A stretch of DNA of 64,000 bases, from contig NZ_VKAB01000001.1 in the NCBI RefSeq assembly GCF_009769385.1, forward strand, positions 596,959 through 660,958, in the 5' to 3' direction. Shown here piece by piece: positions 62,315 to 64,000 of the stretch. Numbering within the stretch: position 1 is the stretch's first letter; each line of letters starts with the position of its first letter. The position numbers and the translations under genes were made by a program. The stretch comes from Saccharothrix deserti. GTDB taxonomy: Bacteria; Actinomycetota; Actinomycetes; Mycobacteriales; Pseudonocardiaceae. The notes under the pieces are model-generated. The model did no database searches, had not been told where the DNA came from, and worked only from the letters and a program-made list of their open reading frames with translations.

Positions 62315-62911
62315 ATGACGACCGATGACCCTGACGACCGCACCCTGTGGTCACAGGCCGCGGCAGGCAGTGGACCCGCCTTCGGCGTGCTGTTCGACCG
62401 GCACGCCAAGGCGGTCTACAACCACTGCTTCCGGCTGACCGCGTCGTGGGCCGCGGCCGAGGACCACCTCCAGAACACGTTCCTGGTGGCCTGGCGCAAG
62501 CGGGACCGGCTGCGGCTGGAACACGACTCGGCCCTGCCGTGGCTGCTGGCCGTGGCCACGAACGTGGTGCGCAGCGACCGGCGCACCGTGGCGCGACGGC
62601 TGCGGCTGTTCCGCAAGGCGCCGGTGGAGACCTCGGTCCCCGACCACGCCGACCAAGTGGCCGAACGGGTCGACGACCAGCGGCGGATGGCGCAGTTGCT
62701 GGCCGCCGTGGCGGAACTGCCGCGCAACGAGCGGGAAGTGCTCGCGCTGTGCGTGTGGTCCGGCGTGTCCTACGCCGACGCCGCCGCCGTGCTCGGCATC
62801 GCCGAGGTGAGCGTCCGGGCCAGGGTCAGCAAGGCGAAAGCGCGGCTGACCCGCAAGTTCGGCGCATCACCGGTCGTTTCCGTCCCCGCGCTCACCATGG
62901 AGGACCGTTGA
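62315..62911 (+). CDS. ECF-type RNA polymerase sigma factor
   Basis: A 198-residue sigma-70 family protein. Region 2 (residues about 25-90, FDRHAKAVYNHCFRLTASWAAAEDHLQNTFL) recognises -10 promoter elements. Region 4 (about 135-185, LPRNEREVLALCVWSGVSYADAAAVLGIAEVSVRARVSKAKARL) recognises -35. ATG 62315 is used; an upstream GTG at 62180 would add a tail without homology. It overlaps the next gene (TTGA), which encodes a membrane protein that may be its anti-sigma partner. Confidence 0.92.
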   Translation: MTTDDPDDRTLWSQAAAGSGPAFGVLFDRHAKAVYNHCFRLTASWAAAEDHLQNTFLVAWRKRDRLRLEHDSALPWLLAVATNVVRSDRRTVARRLRLFRKAPVETSVPDHADQVAERVDDQRRMAQLLAAVAELPRNEREVLALCVWSGVSYADAAAVLGIAEVSVRARVSKAKARLTRKFGASPVVSVPALTMEDR

Positions 62912-63792
62912 ACACCACACTCCCTCCGGCCCGCGATCTGCCACCCCACCGCCACACGCAGATCCGCGCGAGGCTCGAACAGGAGGTCACCGGAGGTCGC
63001 CGCCGCACCGTCCGGTTCGCGCCGCTGATCACCGCCGGGGTCGCGGCGGCGGCCGTCGTCGCCTTGGTCGCGGTTGTAGCGCCGTGGCAGCAGCAGGGTG
63101 GCGCGGGGCCCGCCGCGTCGGGTAGCGCGGTGCAGTCGACGACGGTGAGCCCGTCGTCCGCCTCACCCGCCGAGAAGCCGGTCATCCCCGGCCTGTCGCC
63201 GGAGCGGATCGCCCAGATCGAGGACGGGTGCCCGAAGAGCGCCGGCGTTCCCGGCAAGGCCGTGCTGCACCAGTACCTCACCGACGCCGCCGGGACCTTC
63301 GCGTTGCTCTACACCGGCGACACGGCGTTGGGCTGCACGCTCGACGTGCCGAAAATGCCGTACAACTCGGGGTTCAGCCAGGTCGGGCAGGTCGAGTGGA
63401 TGCCAGGCGAGTTCGCCGTGGACCACCTCGGCGCGTCCGCCGGCGGGGGCAAGCCCGAGTACGAGGGTCTGGCGAGTTACGACATGGCGTACGGCCGAGT
63501 GTCGGCGAAGGTGGCCAAGGTGACCTTCGCCCTGCGCGGGCGGATGGTGGAGGCGACGATCGCCAACGGCACGTTCGTGGCCCGCATCATGCAGCCGTCG
63601 GACTACTCGATCCCCGAGGACTTCTACGAGTCGGCCGACATCCGGGCGTACGACGCGCAGGGCAACCTGCTCGGCACGGCGGCGAGCCGGTGGGACCACT
63701 GCTACGTCATGCCCGACGGCCAGATCTTCGGGGCACAGCCGGAGGCGGGCCGGCAGACGACGTGCTTGCCGGCGGTGTCCTGGCGGAAGTGA
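62908..63792 (+). CDS. Membrane-anchored partner of the sigma factor
   Basis: A 294-residue protein starting at TTG 62908, which overlaps the sigma stop and has GGAGG five bases upstream. An N-terminal cytoplasmic part of about 38 residues (LPPARDLPPHRHTQIRARLEQEV) is followed by one membrane segment (about 39-56), a Ser/Thr linker and a large outside domain of unknown fold ending near CLPAVSWRK. This layout matches the CU044_5270-like and sigma-associated proteins of actinobacteria that occupy the anti-sigma position. No zinc-binding anti-sigma HxxxCxxC motif is present, so the partnership is inferred from linkage. Confidence 0.8.
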   Translation: MNTTLPPARDLPPHRHTQIRARLEQEVTGGRRRTVRFAPLITAGVAAAAVVALVAVVAPWQQQGGAGPAASGSAVQSTTVSPSSASPAEKPVIPGLSPERIAQIEDGCPKSAGVPGKAVLHQYLTDAAGTFALLYTGDTALGCTLDVPKMPYNSGFSQVGQVEWMPGEFAVDHLGASAGGGKPEYEGLASYDMAYGRVSAKVAKVTFALRGRMVEATIANGTFVARIMQPSDYSIPEDFYESADIRAYDAQGNLLGTAASRWDHCYVMPDGQIFGAQPEAGRQTTCLPAVSWRK

Positions 63793-63798
63793 GCCCGG

Positions 63799-63860
63799 CC
63801 GGGGTGTGTCACTTCACGTGTCTCTTCACGTGTGCCATCAGGTCGGGGACACACCCCCGG
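63799..63860 (+). terminator. Inverted repeat after the sigma operon
   Basis: CCGGGGTGTGTC (63799-63810) pairs with GACACACCCCCGG (63848-63860) with a one-base bulge and a 37-base loop. Inside the loop TGTCACTTCACG and TGTCTCTTCACG form a short direct repeat. Confidence 0.5.
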
Positions 63861-63883
63861 TACGGCAACGTCTGGGACTTGAC

Positions 63884-63899
63884 CCTGGATGTTGGACAC
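63884..63899 (-). repeat. Further member of the 55.8-kb block-repeat family
   Basis: On the minus strand this reads GTGTCCAACATCCAGG, matching block B (GTGTCCTACGTTCAGG) in 13 of 16 bases. It lies just outside the IS3-like transposase gene. Confidence 0.5.
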
Positions 63900-63948
63900 C
63901 AGACACACTTGGATCCTGACGATCCGGGTGGACAGGAGTCCCGTTCAG

Positions 63949-64000
63949 ATGGTGATGAAGCACTACCCGCCGGAGTTCCGGGCCGAGGCGGTCGCGCTCT
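63949..64000 (+). mobile_element. IS3-family transposase OrfA, 5' end only
   Basis: The last 52 bases open with ATG 63949 and read MVMKHYPPEFRAEAVAL, the standard N-terminus of the small OrfA helix-turn-helix subunit of IS3-family transposases. ATG 63955 is a possible start, and GGAG lies upstream. OrfA binds the element's ends and, by frameshifting into OrfB, makes the active transposase. Only the first 17 codons are visible; the rest is beyond the right edge. The left terminal repeat probably lies between about 63880 and 63948 but cannot be fixed without the other end. Confidence 0.75.

Overview
The window is high-GC actinobacterial DNA. Gene content and order (argS-lysA-hom-thrC-thrB-rho-rpmE-prfA ... 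prmC-tsaC-wecA-atpI), leaderless or GTG starts and abundant secreted glycosidases fit the Pseudonocardiaceae; a Saccharothrix/Actinosynnema/Lentzea-like genome is my inference and not proven by anything here.

Region 1 (1-18358, almost all minus strand) is conserved core: the 3' part of atpI, wecA, tsaC, prmC, lpdA, a BAAT-type acyl-thioester hydrolase, prfA, rpmE, rho, thrB, thrC, hom, lysA and argS. Compared with the usual actinobacterial order, lpdA and the hydrolase sit between prfA and prmC, and a divergent pair of unknown genes sits between prmC and tsaC. Stop-start overlaps (argS/lysA, hom/thrC, thrC/thrB) point to translational coupling of the aspartate-family amino-acid genes.

Region 2 (18500-30650) is mixed: a DUF3105-DUF305 envelope pair, a small secreted Cys-containing protein, a long acyl-CoA dehydrogenase, a degenerate ROK regulator divergent from a 1420-residue secreted GH92 mannosidase, a CDF metal exporter and an epoxide-hydrolase-like protein.

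Region 3 (30710-42957) starts with tRNA-Arg(CCG) and holds a complete four-gene Wadjet type II anti-plasmid system in the order jetD-jetA-jetB-jetC. It converges on a SWIM-SNF2 helicase. A hairpin whose stem contains both stop codons separates them.

Region 4 (43036-64000) is accessory and regulatory: a LacI regulator with a sugar ABC operon and matching operator palindromes; a scar region with what looks like a MerR-type tail; a DrrAB-like exporter with a TetR regulator and a perfect 18-bp palindrome; a PAS-GGDEF-degenerate EAL protein; a DUF574 methyltransferase; a P450 paired with a secreted hydrolase; a mosaic of short sequence blocks arranged as a large inverted repeat; an I36-type inhibitor; a frameshifted carbohydrate-binding remnant; a MarR/EamA pair; divergent GH3 and GH43 glycosidases with three LacI/CebR-like boxes between them; an ECF sigma factor with its membrane partner; and the first codons of an IS3-family transposase at the right edge.

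No CRISPR array, rRNA or origin was seen. The strongest biological system is the Wadjet locus. The least explained structure is the modular inverted repeat at 55761-55998, of which a related block recurs at 63884-63899.
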